Below, one piece after another: positions 44,505 to 53,557 of a DNA stretch of 64,000 nucleotides. Positions within the stretch are counted from its first letter, which is position 1. Every line of letters starts with the position of its first letter. The position numbers were made by a program, and so were the translations under genes. Below the pieces are notes generated by a model that had not been told where the DNA came from, made no database searches, and saw only the letters and a list, made by a program, of their open reading frames with translations. The stretch is from Limnohabitans sp. T6-5 (lineage in GTDB: Bacteria > Pseudomonadota > Gammaproteobacteria > Burkholderiales > Burkholderiaceae_C): assembly GCF_003063315.1 (NCBI RefSeq), contig NZ_NERV01000001.1:310001-374000 (forward strand). Direction: 5' to 3'.

Positions 44505-45239
44505 ATGAACACCCCGCAAGCCGCCCCCGAAAAGCGCAAATCGCGCAGCCTGACCTTTGAGCTGGTCGATCAGCTGAGCACCGAAATCCAGAACGGCACC
44601 CTGAGCAGCGGTCAAAAACTGCCCACCGAAGCGGCCATCATGGAACGCTTTGGCGTGAGCCGCACCGTGGTGCGTGAGGCGATTTCCAAACTGCAAGCCG
44701 CAGGTCTGGTGGAGACGCGCCACGGCATCGGCACCTTTGTGCTGGCGCAAACCGAGTCCCCATCCTTTCGCGTCAACCCCAGCCAACTGAGTACCTTGCA
44801 CGATGTGATCGCCTTGCTCGAATTGCGCATCAGCATCGAAACCGAAGCCGCTTCCCTGGCGGCTGTGCGGCGCACCGAAGCTAATTTGCGCGTCATGCAA
44901 GAGGCCATGGGTGCGTTCTCCAGCGCCATCGAAGAAGGCCGTGACGCGATTGCCGCCGACTTTCAGTTCCACCATGAAATCGCCCGCGCCACCCAGAACA
45001 ACCACTTCGCCGACATGATGAATTCGCTGGGATCGCAGTCCATCCCGCGAGCGCGGCTGGAGACCTCACCGGCCATCGATGCCACCCGCTTGGCTTATTT
45101 GCGGCGCGTGCACCAAGAGCACGAAAGCATCCTGAACGCGATTGCCGCGCAAGACGCCGAGTCGGCCCGCGCAGCCATGCGCACCCACCTGTCCAACAGC
45201 CGCGACCGGCATAAAAAAGGCGCTTCCAGCCACCACTGA
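44505..45239 (+). CDS. GntR family (FadR/FCD subfamily) regulator of the uronate/aldarate block
   Basis: 244 residues from the ATG at 44505; an in-frame ATG at 44490 would add five residues and cannot be excluded. The DNA-binding part is LTFELVDQLSTEIQNGTLSS...LPTEAAIMERFGVSRTVVREA near residues 15-60. The FCD domain has its conserved Arg/Asp/His ligands in ELRISIETEAASLAAVR and FQFHHEIARAT. Members such as ExuR, UxuR, GarR-like and GudR-type regulators respond to uronates or aldarates. Its location between the two catabolic arms and the nearby matching palindromes support control of both. Confidence 0.9.
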   Translation: MNTPQAAPEKRKSRSLTFELVDQLSTEIQNGTLSSGQKLPTEAAIMERFGVSRTVVREAISKLQAAGLVETRHGIGTFVLAQTESPSFRVNPSQLSTLHDVIALLELRISIETEAASLAAVRRTEANLRVMQEAMGAFSSAIEEGRDAIAADFQFHHEIARATQNNHFADMMNSLGSQSIPRARLETSPAIDATRLAYLRRVHQEHESILNAIAAQDAESARAAMRTHLSNSRDRHKKGASSHH

Positions 45240-45284
45240 AGACGCTGACAAGGGTTAACACGCATCACCCGATGCGGGTTTAAG

Positions 45285-45295
45285 TTGTACGATGT
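45285..45295. promoter_or_regulatory. Candidate second GntR operator ahead of gudD
   Basis: TTGTACGATGT, an imperfect inverted repeat that reads ACATCGTACAA on the other strand, shares TCGTACAA with the site at 44447-44457. It lies 27 bases before the chosen gudD start at 45322. Its presence argues against the alternative gudD start at 45292, which would fall inside it. Confidence 0.5.
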
Positions 45296-45321
45296 CTGTC
45301 AAATCAACAGACACCGCAACC

Positions 45322-46659
45322 ATGTCCCAGCCTTCCTCCACCCCTGTCGTCACGCGCATGCAGGTGATCCCTGTGGCGGGCCACGACGGCATGCTGATGA
45401 ACCTCAGCGGTGCCCACGGCCCCTTCTTCACGCGCAACATCGTCATCCTGACCGACTCGTCGGGCCACACCGGTGTGGGCGAAGTGCCTGGCGGCGAAAA
45501 AATCCGCCAGACCCTGGAAGACGCCCGCCCCTTGGTCGAAGGCCAGCCGATTGGCCACTACAACGCCATGCTGCAAGCCATGCGCCAGCAGTTTGCCGAC
45601 CGCGACAGTGGCGGCCGAGGCCAGCAGACCTTTGACCTGCGCATCACCATCCACGCCGTCACCGCCGTAGAAAGCGCCCTGCTCGACTTGCTGGGCCAGC
45701 ACCTGAACGTGCCGGTGTGCGCCCTGCTGGGCGAAGGCCAGCAACGCAGCCGGGTGCAAATGCTGGGGTATTTGTTTTATGTGGGCGACCGGAATCAAAC
45801 CGACCTGGCCTACAGGACCGAGCCCGACCAAGCCGACGACTGGCTGCGCCTGCGCCACGAAAAAGCCATGACAGCCGAGGCCGTGGTCCGCCTGGCCGAA
45901 GCCGCGCAGGCCCGTTATGGCTTTCAAGACTTCAAGCTCAAAGGCGGCGTGCTGCGCGGCGAAGAAGAAGTCGAAGCCGTGGTGGCGCTGCATGAGCGCT
46001 TTCCCAAGGCCCGCATCACGCTGGACCCCAACGGCGGCTGGTTGCTCAAAGACGCCATTCGCCTCTTGCGTGACCACCGCAGCACCATGGCCTATGCCGA
46101 AGACCCCTGCGGCGCAGAGGGCGTGTTCTCGGGTCGCGAGGTGATGGCCGAGTTCCGCCGTGCCACAGGCTTGCTCACGGCCACCAACATGGTGGCCACC
46201 GATTGGCGCGAGATGGCCCACAGCATCCAGCTGCAGTCGGTCGACATCCCGCTGGCCGACCCGCATTTCTGGACGCTGCAAGGCTCGGTGCGGGTGGCGC
46301 AGCTGTGCCAGATGGTCGACCTGACCTGGGGCTCGCACTCCAACAACCATTTCGACATTTCGCTGGCCATGTTCACCCAGTGCGCTGCGGCAGCGCCGGG
46401 CAAGGTCACGGCCATCGACACGCACTGGATCTGGCAAGACGGCCAGTTCCTCACCAAAGACCCACTGCAAATCAAAAACGGTTATGTCGATGTGCCCGCC
46501 AAACCCGGCTTGGGCATCGCGGTGGACATGGACGCGGTGATGAAAGCGAACCAGCTGTACCAGCAGCATGGCCTGGGCGCTCGCGACGATGCCATCGCCA
46601 TGCAATACCTGATCCCCGGCTGGAAGTTCAACAACAAGATGCCTTGCATGGTGCGCTGA
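45322..46659 (+). CDS. gudD: Glucarate dehydratase
   Basis: 445 residues, matching E. coli GudD (446). A mandelate racemase/enolase-superfamily enzyme: [17 protein letters not shown] near residue 205 carries the first catalytic lysines, ITLDPNGGW near 233 and [10 protein letters not shown] near 258 supply Mg ligands, and [15 protein letters not shown] near 337 supplies the catalytic His. It dehydrates D-glucarate (and usually L-idarate) to 5-keto-4-deoxy-D-glucarate. First gene of a plus-strand run gudD-garR-garL-udh. Confidence 0.94.
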   Translation: MSQPSSTPVVTRMQVIPVAGHDGMLMNLSGAHGPFFTRNIVILTDSSGHTGVGEVPGGEKIRQTLEDARPLVEGQPIGHYNAMLQAMRQQFADRDSGGRGQQTFDLRITIHAVTAVESALLDLLGQHLNVPVCALLGEGQQRSRVQMLGYLFYVGDRNQTDLAYRTEPDQADDWLRLRHEKAMTAEAVVRLAEAAQARYGFQDFKLKGGVLRGEEEVEAVVALHERFPKARITLDPNGGWLLKDAIRLLRDHRSTMAYAEDPCGAEGVFSGREVMAEFRRATGLLTATNMVATDWREMAHSIQLQSVDIPLADPHFWTLQGSVRVAQLCQMVDLTWGSHSNNHFDISLAMFTQCAAAAPGKVTAIDTHWIWQDGQFLTKDPLQIKNGYVDVPAKPGLGIAVDMDAVMKANQLYQQHGLGARDDAIAMQYLIPGWKFNNKMPCMVR

Positions 46660-46694
46660 GCACCCGGGCGATTCACTCCAAAGAAGGACACATC

Positions 46695-47615
46695 ATGAAA
46701 CTCGGATTCATTGGCTTGGGCATCATGGGCGCACCCATGGCCGGACATTTGCTGGCCGGTGGCCACGAGGTCTTTGCTTTTTCGCGCAGCGGCGTGCCTG
46801 CAGGCGTGGTGGCGCAAGGCGCACAAGCATGCGCCAGCCCCGCCGAAGTCGCACAACAAGCCGACATCATCTTCACCATGGTGCCCGACACCCCGCATGT
46901 GGCCGATGTGTTGTTTGGCGACAAGGGCATCGCTCAGGGCATCAAGACATTGACCACCGGACCTGACGGCCGGGTGGGCAAAACCGTGGTGGACATGAGC
47001 TCCATCTCACCGATCGCCACCAAAGAGTTCGCCGCCAAGATCAACGCGCTGGGCTGCGACTACCTGGACGCGCCGGTCTCGGGCGGCGAGGTGGGCGCCA
47101 AGGCGGCCAGCCTGACCATCATGGTCGGCGGCTCGGAGGCCACCTTCAACAAAGTTCAGCCCCTGTTTGCGCTGATGGGCAAGAACATCACCCTGATCGG
47201 CGACAACGGCAGTGGCCAGACTTGCAAGGTGGCCAACCAGATCATCGTGGCGCTCAACATCGAGGCCGTGGGCGAAGCCCTGCTGTTTGCCGCCAAAGCC
47301 GGGGCCGACCCGGCTAAAGTGCGCCAGGCCCTGATGGGCGGCTTGGCCACCAGCCGCATTCTGGAGCTGCATGGCGAGCGCATGATCAAGCGCACCTTCA
47401 ACCCGGGTTTCCGCATCGAGTTGCACCAGAAAGACCTGAACCTGGCGCTCGAAGGCGCCAAGGCCATGGGCCTGAGCCTGCCCAACACCGCCAGCACCCA
47501 GCAGCTGATGAGCAGCTGCGTGGCCAACGGCGGCGCAGGCTGGGACCACTCCGGCATCGTGCGCGCACTGGAGATCGCCGCCAACTTCCAGATCAGTCCC
47601 ACCCCAACAGTTTGA
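46695..47615 (+). CDS. garR: Tartronate semialdehyde reductase (2-hydroxy-3-oxopropionate reductase)
   Basis: 306 residues from the ATG at 46695 with AAGGA upstream. A beta-hydroxyacid dehydrogenase: GFIGLGIMGAPMAGHL at residues 4-19 binds NAD(P), DAPVSGGEVGAKAASL near 125 is the substrate loop, and the catalytic Lys lies in CKVANQ near 178. It reduces tartronate semialdehyde, made by the GarL aldolase, to D-glycerate. 35 bases after gudD and 10 before garL. Confidence 0.92.
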   Translation: MKLGFIGLGIMGAPMAGHLLAGGHEVFAFSRSGVPAGVVAQGAQACASPAEVAQQADIIFTMVPDTPHVADVLFGDKGIAQGIKTLTTGPDGRVGKTVVDMSSISPIATKEFAAKINALGCDYLDAPVSGGEVGAKAASLTIMVGGSEATFNKVQPLFALMGKNITLIGDNGSGQTCKVANQIIVALNIEAVGEALLFAAKAGADPAKVRQALMGGLATSRILELHGERMIKRTFNPGFRIELHQKDLNLALEGAKAMGLSLPNTASTQQLMSSCVANGGAGWDHSGIVRALEIAANFQISPTPTV

Positions 47616-47625
47616 GGAGCACCCC

Positions 47626-48390
47626 ATGGACTTCCCCATCAACCGTTTCAAGCACGCCATCCTGAGTGGCCAAAAACAAATCGGCCTGTGGTCGCACCTG
47701 TGCAGCCCCATCAGCATCGAGATCCTGACCCATTGCGGCTACGACTGGCTGCTGCTGGACATGGAGCACTCGCCCAACGAAGTGCCCGATGTGCTGGCCC
47801 AACTGCAGGCCATGCAAGGCGGCTCAGCCACGCCCATCGTGCGCCCCCCGTGGAACGACATGGTCACCTTCAAGCGCTTGCTCGACATCGGGGTGCAAAC
47901 GCTCTTGGTGCCCTACATCCAGACCGCCGAAGAAGCGCGCAACGCGGTGTCGTACACGCGCTACCCACCGCAGGGCGTGCGTGGTTATGCCGGCGCGCCC
48001 CGCGCCAGCAACTACGGCCGTGTCAAAGGCTATGCCCAGCGCAGCGCTGAAGAAATCTGCGTGCTGCTGCAGGTCGAGACCATCGAAGGCCTGAAAAACA
48101 TTGAAGAAATTGCCAACGTGGAAGGTGTCGATGGCGTGTTCATTGGCCCCGGCGATTTGTCTGCGGCTTTGGGTCACTTGGGCAACCCCAAGCACCCCGA
48201 GGTGCTCCAGGTCATCGACGAAGCGATTGCCCGCATCCAAGCGTGCGGCAAAGCCGCAGGCATCTTGACGGGCGACGAAGCGCTGGCCAAACACTATGTG
48301 GCGCAAGGCTGCCTGTTTGTGGCCGTGGGGGCCGACCAAAACGTGCTGCGCGACAGCGCCCAAGCCCTGGCCGACCGTTTCAAAGACTGA
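47626..48390 (+). CDS. garL: 5-keto-4-deoxy-D-glucarate aldolase (HpcH/HpaI family)
   Basis: 254 residues, the length of E. coli GarL (256). Class II pyruvate aldolase features: GLWSHLCSPISIEIL near residue 20, DWLLLDMEHSPNE with the catalytic His near 47, CVLLQVETIEG with the metal-binding Glu near 150, and FIGPGDLSAALG with the second acidic ligand near 175. It splits 5-keto-4-deoxy-D-glucarate into pyruvate and tartronate semialdehyde, linking GudD/GarD to GarR. Confidence 0.92.
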   Translation: MDFPINRFKHAILSGQKQIGLWSHLCSPISIEILTHCGYDWLLLDMEHSPNEVPDVLAQLQAMQGGSATPIVRPPWNDMVTFKRLLDIGVQTLLVPYIQTAEEARNAVSYTRYPPQGVRGYAGAPRASNYGRVKGYAQRSAEEICVLLQVETIEGLKNIEEIANVEGVDGVFIGPGDLSAALGHLGNPKHPEVLQVIDEAIARIQACGKAAGILTGDEALAKHYVAQGCLFVAVGADQNVLRDSAQALADRFKD

Positions 48391-48404
48391 ACACACAGAA
48401 CACC

Positions 48405-49226
48405 ATGCTCAATCCACCCGCATCCCCCTTGAAGTTCCCCCGCCTGCTGCTCACGGGCGCTGGCGGCAATCTGGGCAAAGAACTTCGCCCGCGCCTGAAA
48501 GCCTATTGCGATGTGCTGCGCGTGAGCCACCGCCGCGACCTGGGCGCTGCGGCTCCCGGCGAAGAAGTCCAACTCGCCTCCCTGGAAGACAAGGACCAGA
48601 TGTTGGCCTTGCTCGACGGCGTGAACGCCGTGGTCCACATGGGCGGCGTTTCAACCGAACAGCCTTGGGACCCGATATTGGCGGGCAACATCGTGGGCAT
48701 GGTCAACCTGTATGAGGCGGCACGTATGAAGGGTGTCCAACGCATCGTGTTCGCCAGCTCCAACCATGTGACCGGTTTTTACCGCCAGGACGAAGTGGTC
48801 AACACCCGCATGCCGCCCAAGCCCGACGGGTTTTACGGCTTGTCCAAAGCTTTTGGCGAAGACCTGGCCCAGCTGTACTGGGACCGCTGGGGCATCGAAA
48901 CGGTGAGCCTGCGCATCGGCTCGTCTTTCAGCGAACCCAAAGACCGCCGCATGCTGGCCACCTACCTGAGCTACGACGACCTGGAGCGTCTGATCGTCGC
49001 GGCGCTCACCGCGCCTATCGTGGGCCACAGCATCATCTACGGCATGTCGGACAACCAGACCACCTGGTGGGACAACACCCATGCCAAGCACATCGGCTAC
49101 CGGCCTCAAGACTCGTCGGACGTGTTCCGCAGCGCGGTGGAAGCGCGCCAGCCGGTGATCGACACTCAAGACCCGGCGGCCATCTACCAGGGCGGTGCGT
49201 TTGTGAAAGCCACACCCCACGGATAA
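48405..49226 (+). CDS. udh: Uronate dehydrogenase (NAD-dependent, extended SDR fold)
   Basis: 273 residues from the ATG at 48405. The N-terminus LLLTGAGGNLGKELRPRLK is the Rossmann motif; VVHMGGVSTEQPWDPIL near residue 72, FASSNHVTGFY near 112 and the catalytic YGLSKAFGEDL (Tyr/Lys) near 145 follow. Length and motifs match bacterial uronate dehydrogenases (about 265-275), which oxidise D-galacturonate or D-glucuronate to the aldaro-lactone. It completes the oxidative uronate route encoded in this block. Confidence 0.88.
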   Translation: MLNPPASPLKFPRLLLTGAGGNLGKELRPRLKAYCDVLRVSHRRDLGAAAPGEEVQLASLEDKDQMLALLDGVNAVVHMGGVSTEQPWDPILAGNIVGMVNLYEAARMKGVQRIVFASSNHVTGFYRQDEVVNTRMPPKPDGFYGLSKAFGEDLAQLYWDRWGIETVSLRIGSSFSEPKDRRMLATYLSYDDLERLIVAALTAPIVGHSIIYGMSDNQTTWWDNTHAKHIGYRPQDSSDVFRSAVEARQPVIDTQDPAAIYQGGAFVKATPHG

Positions 49227-49271
49227 GCACGGCTGTGCATGGGGTATCCTCCAGCCCGAAAAGGAAACCCC

Positions 49272-49610
49272 ATGAGCACCCTGCCCGCCTGCCCGAAATG
49301 CCACGACGAATACACCTACGAAGATGGCAACCTGTTGATCTGCCCCAGCTGCGGGCACGAGTGGAACCCCACTGAGGCCGCTGCTGCTGACGTGGCCAAG
49401 GTCTGGAAAGACGCCCACGGCAATGTGCTGCAAGACGGCGACACCGTCACCCTGGTCAAGGATTTGAAAATCAAGGGCTCTTCATCGGTCGTCAAGGTCG
49501 GCACCAAGGTCAAGAACATCCGCCTGATCGAGGGTGACCACGACATTGACTGCAAGATCGAAGGCTTTGGCCCCATGCAGCTGAAAACCGAATTCGTCAA
49601 AAAAGCCTGA
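49272..49610 (+). CDS. PhnA/YjdM-family zinc-ribbon protein
   Basis: 112 residues from the ATG at 49272 with AAGGAAA upstream. Two C-x2-C knuckles, CPKCHDEY and CPSCGHEW, form an N-terminal zinc ribbon; the C-terminal half ([20 protein letters not shown]) is the small beta-barrel of PhnA-type proteins. Despite the name, most members have no proven role in phosphonate use. It stands between the uronate block and a small unknown gene 7 bases downstream. Confidence 0.88.
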   Translation: MSTLPACPKCHDEYTYEDGNLLICPSCGHEWNPTEAAAADVAKVWKDAHGNVLQDGDTVTLVKDLKIKGSSSVVKVGTKVKNIRLIEGDHDIDCKIEGFGPMQLKTEFVKKA

Positions 49611-49617
49611 CCTGGGC

Positions 49618-49959
49618 ATGAGCGACGACAACCAGGTCTATCTGCCTGAGAGCTTCACCGCGCTGTATGTGCCGCCTGGCAAGATCAAGCCCAGCATCGG
49701 CCACCGCGAGATGGCTGAGCGCTACGAACTGTGCGAAGACCTTGCCAACTTGCTGACTGAAAAAGCCGCCAACATGCAGTTCACACTGGGCATTACTGAA
49801 GAGTTGGTGCTGACGCAATGCGAGTTGGGCCTGCTGGCCGAGCCTGCGGTGGTGTCTCCCGTCGAAGCCCGCTGGGTGGTGTGCCGCCTGGCCGAGCTGC
49901 TGAATTGGCCGATGGATCAGTTGCTGCAAAGCCCGCCGTCATCAGATCCTGAGGCCTGA
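49618..49959 (+). CDS. Hypothetical protein
   Basis: 113 residues. It begins MSDDNQVYLPESFTALYVPP and is predicted mostly helical from about residue 28, with EMAERYELCEDLANLLTEKA and a regular hydrophobic pattern; no signal peptide or membrane segment. Two Cys are isolated. It follows the PhnA-like gene by 7 bases, so the two are likely co-transcribed. I do not recognise a family. Confidence 0.75.
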   Translation: MSDDNQVYLPESFTALYVPPGKIKPSIGHREMAERYELCEDLANLLTEKAANMQFTLGITEELVLTQCELGLLAEPAVVSPVEARWVVCRLAELLNWPMDQLLQSPPSSDPEA

Positions 49960-50023
49960 GCTGCCTTCTTATCCTGTCGCCTAAGTCCACCATCTGGGCC
50001 GCACTTGCTGCCAAGATGGCGGC

Positions 50024-51385
50024 ATGAGCACACCCCACCACGATTTGCAGCGCATGCTGCACGGCCCCATCTTGCCCACCTTGCTGCGCCTGGCCGCACC
50101 CAATGTGCTGGCCATGGTCATGACGGTGCTGGTGGGCATTGCCGAGACCTATTACGTGGGCCGCCTGGGCACCGCGCCGCTGGCGGCCATGGCCCTGGTG
50201 TTTCCGTTTGCCATGCTCACACAGATGATGTCGGCCGGCGCCATGGGCGGCGGCGTGTCCGCAGCCATCAGCCGGGCGCTGGGCGCATCGGACTTGCCCC
50301 GTGCCCAAACCCTGTTGCAACACGCCTTGCTGATCGGCATCGGCGCGGGCTTGGTCTACAGCGCCATCTTCCTGATCTGGGGACCGGGCTTTTACAGCGC
50401 ATTGGGCGGCACAGAGGCCGTGCTGGCTGAAGCCGTGCGCTATGCCCAGGTGCTGTTTGCGGGGGCGCCCTTCGTCTGGCTGATCAACACCCTGGCCTCC
50501 GTCGTGCGCGGCACCGGCAACATGCGGGTGCCTTCGGTGGCGCTGGTGGCCACCGCCGGTTTGCAAATCGTGCTGGGCGGCGTGTTGTCGCTCGGCGCAG
50601 GCCCGATCCCGGCCATGGGCATGGTGGGCGTGGCCTGGGGGCATATCATCGCCACAGCCACGGGTGTGGTGTTTTTCCTGTGGTACCTGACAAGTGGTCA
50701 AGGCCGTTTGAGCCTGAAGCTGCAAGCCTTTGAAATGCAGCGCGGCATGTTTGCCGACATCCTCAAAGTGGGCGCGGTGGCCTGTCTGTCGCCGGTGCAG
50801 TCGGTGCTGGCGATCCTGATTTTCACCGGCATGCTGGCGCAACTGGGCACCGAAGCGCTGGCCGGTTACGGCATCGGCCAGCGGCTGGAGTTTTTGTTGA
50901 TCCCGATCGCCTTTGGCATTGGCGTGGCATCGGTGCCCATGGTGGGCATGGCCATGGGCGCAGGCAACGCGGCCCGCGCACGGCGCGTGGCCTGGGTGGC
51001 CGGTGGCGTGTCGGCCTTCAACCTGGCCGTGATTGGCGCCGTGGTCACCCTGGCACCCGAGTTGTGGGCCCGCTTGTTCACACAAGACCCGGCTGTGCTG
51101 GGCTATGCGCGGCAATACCTGGTCACTGCGGGGCCTGCGTTTCCCTTCTTTGGCCTGGGCCTGACGCTGTACTTTGCATCGCAAGGGGCGGGCCAAGTGA
51201 TCGGCCCCGTGCTGGCGGGCACGGTGCGATTGCTGGTGGTCGCCGGTGCGGGTTACTGGCTGGCCCAGCACCAAGGCAAGGCCGACAGCTTTTATGGACT
51301 GGTGGCCATCGCCATGGTGCTCTATGGCGCGGTCACGGCGTTTGCCGTGAAGGTCACACCCTGGAGCACCCCGCAAAAAGCCTGA
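50024..51385 (+). CDS. MATE family multidrug efflux transporter
   Basis: 453 residues, about 12 membrane segments in two related six-helix halves. The first opens with ILPTLLRLAAPNVLAMVMTV and LVGIAETYYVGRLGTAPLAA; the second contains YGIGQRLEFLLIPIAFGIGV near residue 285. These are standard MATE (NorM/DinF-like) features: cation-coupled export of drugs and organic cations. It has a 64-base gap from the upstream gene and probably its own promoter. Convergent with the amidohydrolase gene. Confidence 0.93.
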   Translation: MSTPHHDLQRMLHGPILPTLLRLAAPNVLAMVMTVLVGIAETYYVGRLGTAPLAAMALVFPFAMLTQMMSAGAMGGGVSAAISRALGASDLPRAQTLLQHALLIGIGAGLVYSAIFLIWGPGFYSALGGTEAVLAEAVRYAQVLFAGAPFVWLINTLASVVRGTGNMRVPSVALVATAGLQIVLGGVLSLGAGPIPAMGMVGVAWGHIIATATGVVFFLWYLTSGQGRLSLKLQAFEMQRGMFADILKVGAVACLSPVQSVLAILIFTGMLAQLGTEALAGYGIGQRLEFLLIPIAFGIGVASVPMVGMAMGAGNAARARRVAWVAGGVSAFNLAVIGAVVTLAPELWARLFTQDPAVLGYARQYLVTAGPAFPFFGLGLTLYFASQGAGQVIGPVLAGTVRLLVVAGAGYWLAQHQGKADSFYGLVAIAMVLYGAVTAFAVKVTPWSTPQKA

Positions 51386-51433
51386 GTGAACCGCAGGTCA
51401 CCACTGCGGCCACATTCATGACTTGGGATGCAC

Positions 51434-52306
51434 TCAGACAGCTTTGTCCAAGCCCAACAAACGCACCGCGTTGTCTTTCAGGATGCCGGGCATCACCTCG
51501 GGGCGGAAACCCGCGACTTCAAAGTCTTTCATCCAACGCTCTGGCGTGATGAGGGGGTAGTCGCTGCCAAACAAAATGCGGTCTTTGAGCAGCGTGTTGG
51601 CGTACTGGATCAGCTGCTTGGGAAAGTACTTGGGGCTCCAGCCCGACAGGTCGATCCAGACATTGGGTTTGTGCGTGGCTACGCTCAAGGCCTCGTCTTG
51701 CCACGGAAAGCTGGGGTGCGCCATGACAATTTGCATGTCGGGCCAGTCGATCGCCACATCATCGAGGTGCATGGGGTTGCTGTAGGCCAGGCGCAAGCCG
51801 CCACCGCAGCGCATGCCTGAACCGATGCCGCTGTGCCCCGTGTGAAAAATGGCAGGCAGTTTGTGTTCATTGATCACGTCGTAAATGGGCCAGGCCATCT
51901 TGTCGTAAGGGTGGTAACCCTGCACCGTGGGGTGGAACTTGAAGCCCTTGATGCCTTCTTCTTTGATCAGGCGCTCGGCCTCGCGGGCGCCCATCTTGCC
52001 TTTGTGCGGGTCGATGCTGGCGAAGGCAATCATCATGTCGCTGTTGTCGCGCGCGGCCTTGGCGATCTCTTCGTTGGGGATGCGGCGGCGGCCCAGCTGC
52101 GACTCGCTGTCCACGGTGAACATGACCAAACCGATCTTGCGCTCGCGGTAATAGGCCACGGTTTCTTCGATGGTCGGGCGGCGGTTGCTGCCAAAAAACT
52201 TGTCGGCGGCGCGGTCGTATTCCTCACCGTAGTTGTCAAAGGGGTTCCAGCAACTCACTTCGGCGTGGGTGTGGATGTCAATCGCGATCAGGTCTTGGTG
52301 TTTCAT
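51434..52306 (-). CDS. Amidohydrolase family protein (possible aromatic acid decarboxylase/hydrolase)
   Basis: 290 residues from the ATG at 52306. IDIHTHAEV near residue 9 is the H-x-H metal motif, FHTGHSGIG near 163 gives a further His, MAHPSFPW near 205 another, and LFGSDYPLITPERW near 255 the final Asp. This is the amidohydrolase_2 branch that includes gamma-resorcylate and other aromatic decarboxylases as well as lactonases. It is divergent from the phenylpropanoid operon and shares its promoter region, so a role in the same pathway is likely; the reaction is not known. Confidence 0.85.
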   Translation of the reverse strand: MKHQDLIAIDIHTHAEVSCWNPFDNYGEEYDRAADKFFGSNRRPTIEETVAYYRERKIGLVMFTVDSESQLGRRRIPNEEIAKAARDNSDMMIAFASIDPHKGKMGAREAERLIKEEGIKGFKFHPTVQGYHPYDKMAWPIYDVINEHKLPAIFHTGHSGIGSGMRCGGGLRLAYSNPMHLDDVAIDWPDMQIVMAHPSFPWQDEALSVATHKPNVWIDLSGWSPKYFPKQLIQYANTLLKDRILFGSDYPLITPERWMKDFEVAGFRPEVMPGILKDNAVRLLGLDKAV

Positions 52307-52531
52307 GGGTTTCCTTGTCGGCAAATATGGATGAACGATAGCCGATACCTGCCGCCACCCAGGTCACCAGCAAGACCACACACTTTGTGCAGGCCAACGC
52401 CTATCACCCCATGAATGCCAGCCCATCGTCCACGGGGTGGGCTCCCACAAAAGGCAAGCCAAAGTCACTTGTCAAGCAGCAACGCTAGGGAAAACACCAA
52501 GCAGGAAAGCACCATCCACTGGTCACAATAT

Positions 52532-52568
52532 GGTTATCAATAATAACCTTCTTGACCTTCCGGTCAAG
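52532..52568. promoter_or_regulatory. Two adjacent palindromes upstream of the phenylpropanoid operon
   Basis: GGTTATCAATAATAACC (52532-52548, 6-bp arms) and CTTGACCTTCCGGTCAAG (52551-52568, 7-bp arms) are both perfect inverted repeats, in an AT-rich stretch ending 20 bases before the enoyl-CoA hydratase start. The first has the look of a MarR-type site, the second of a TetR-type site; no such regulator gene is next to them. The rest of the gap 52307-52531 shows no clear element. Confidence 0.55.
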
Positions 52569-52588
52569 TCATTTGAGAGTCTCATCCG

Positions 52589-53395
52589 ATGTCCCAGCAA
52601 AGCAATCCCATCCTTGACCGTGCCGAAGAAAATGGCGTTTCACTGGAAATGCAAGGCGCTGTGGCTGTGGTGCGCCTGTGCCGCCCTGCCAAGCGCAATG
52701 CCCTGAACGATGGCCTGATCGAAGCCCTGCGCGATGTCTTCCAAAACCTGCCCCCGGAGGCTGGCGCGGCCGTCATTCATGGCGAAGGCGATCACTTCTG
52801 CGCAGGCCTGGACCTGTCCGAGCTCAAAGAGCGCGACGCTGGTGAAGGCATCCACCACTCACGCAGCTGGCATGTGGCCTTGAACGCCGTCGAGCAAGGC
52901 CGCGTGCCCGTGGTCGCGGCCCTGCACGGCGCGGTGGTGGGTGGCGGCTTGGAGCTGGCCAGCGCTTCGCACATCCGCGTGGCCGATGAAAGCACTTTTT
53001 ACGCCCTGCCTGAAGGCACCCGTGGCATCTTTGTGGGTGGTGGCGGCTCAGTGCGTGTGCCCAAGCTGATTGGCGCAGCCCGCATGACCGACATGATGCT
53101 GACGGGCCGCGTCTACAACGCCCAAGACGGCGAGCGCGTGGGCTTTGCGCAATACCTGGTGCCCACCGGCACGGCCTTGACCAAGGCCATCGAGTTGGCC
53201 ACCCGCATCGCAACCAACGCACCATTGACCAACTTTGCCCTGACGCACGCCCTGCCCCGCATTGCCGAGCAGCCTGCTGACCACGGCCTGTTCACCGAAG
53301 CACTGATGGCCTCCATCGCCCAGTCCGCCCCTGAAGCCAAAGCCCGTGTGCGCGCCTTCCTTGAGGGCAAAGCGGCCAAAGTACAGAAGGGTTGA
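52589..53395 (+). CDS. Enoyl-CoA hydratase (crotonase family), probable feruloyl/cinnamoyl-CoA hydratase
   Basis: 268 residues. Crotonase features: HFCAGLDLSELKE near residue 70 forms the oxyanion-hole loop, GGGLELASASHI near 115 carries the first catalytic Glu, and YALPEGTRGIF near 134 carries the second. Both acidic residues of a true hydratase are present. It is the first gene of the operon with the feruloyl-CoA synthetase, so it most likely hydrates the side-chain double bond of an aryl-propenoyl-CoA. A hydratase-lyase producing vanillin is an alternative, but the thiolase and dehydrogenase downstream favour beta-oxidation. Its stop codon lies in repeat array B. Confidence 0.88.
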   Translation: MSQQSNPILDRAEENGVSLEMQGAVAVVRLCRPAKRNALNDGLIEALRDVFQNLPPEAGAAVIHGEGDHFCAGLDLSELKERDAGEGIHHSRSWHVALNAVEQGRVPVVAALHGAVVGGGLELASASHIRVADESTFYALPEGTRGIFVGGGGSVRVPKLIGAARMTDMMLTGRVYNAQDGERVGFAQYLVPTGTALTKAIELATRIATNAPLTNFALTHALPRIAEQPADHGLFTEALMASIAQSAPEAKARVRAFLEGKAAKVQKG

Positions 53396-53527
53396 GCGTT
53401 TTGAGTTGAGCGTTGAGCGTTGAGCGTTTTCAATGAAACTTGAAACCCGAACGTTCAACGCTGAACGCCGAACACTGAACGCTGAACGCTAAACACCGAA
53501 CCCTCAACGCTGAACAACAAACGCCGT
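53391..53527. repeat. 7-bp repeat array B, arranged as converging inverted arms
   Basis: Left arm from 53391: GTTGAGC units (with a GTTTTGA variant). After a ~25-base centre the right arm runs in the opposite sense from about 53449: AACGTTC, AACGCTG, AACGCCG, AACACTG, AACGCTG, AACGCTA, AACACCG, AACCCTC, AACGCTG, AACAACA, AACGCCG. The arms are complementary and can form a long imperfect hairpin between the hydratase and CoA-ligase genes. The left arm includes the hydratase stop codon (53393-53395). Confidence 0.92.
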
Positions 53528-53557
53528 ACACAGAACGCCCATACTCGGAGACACCCC

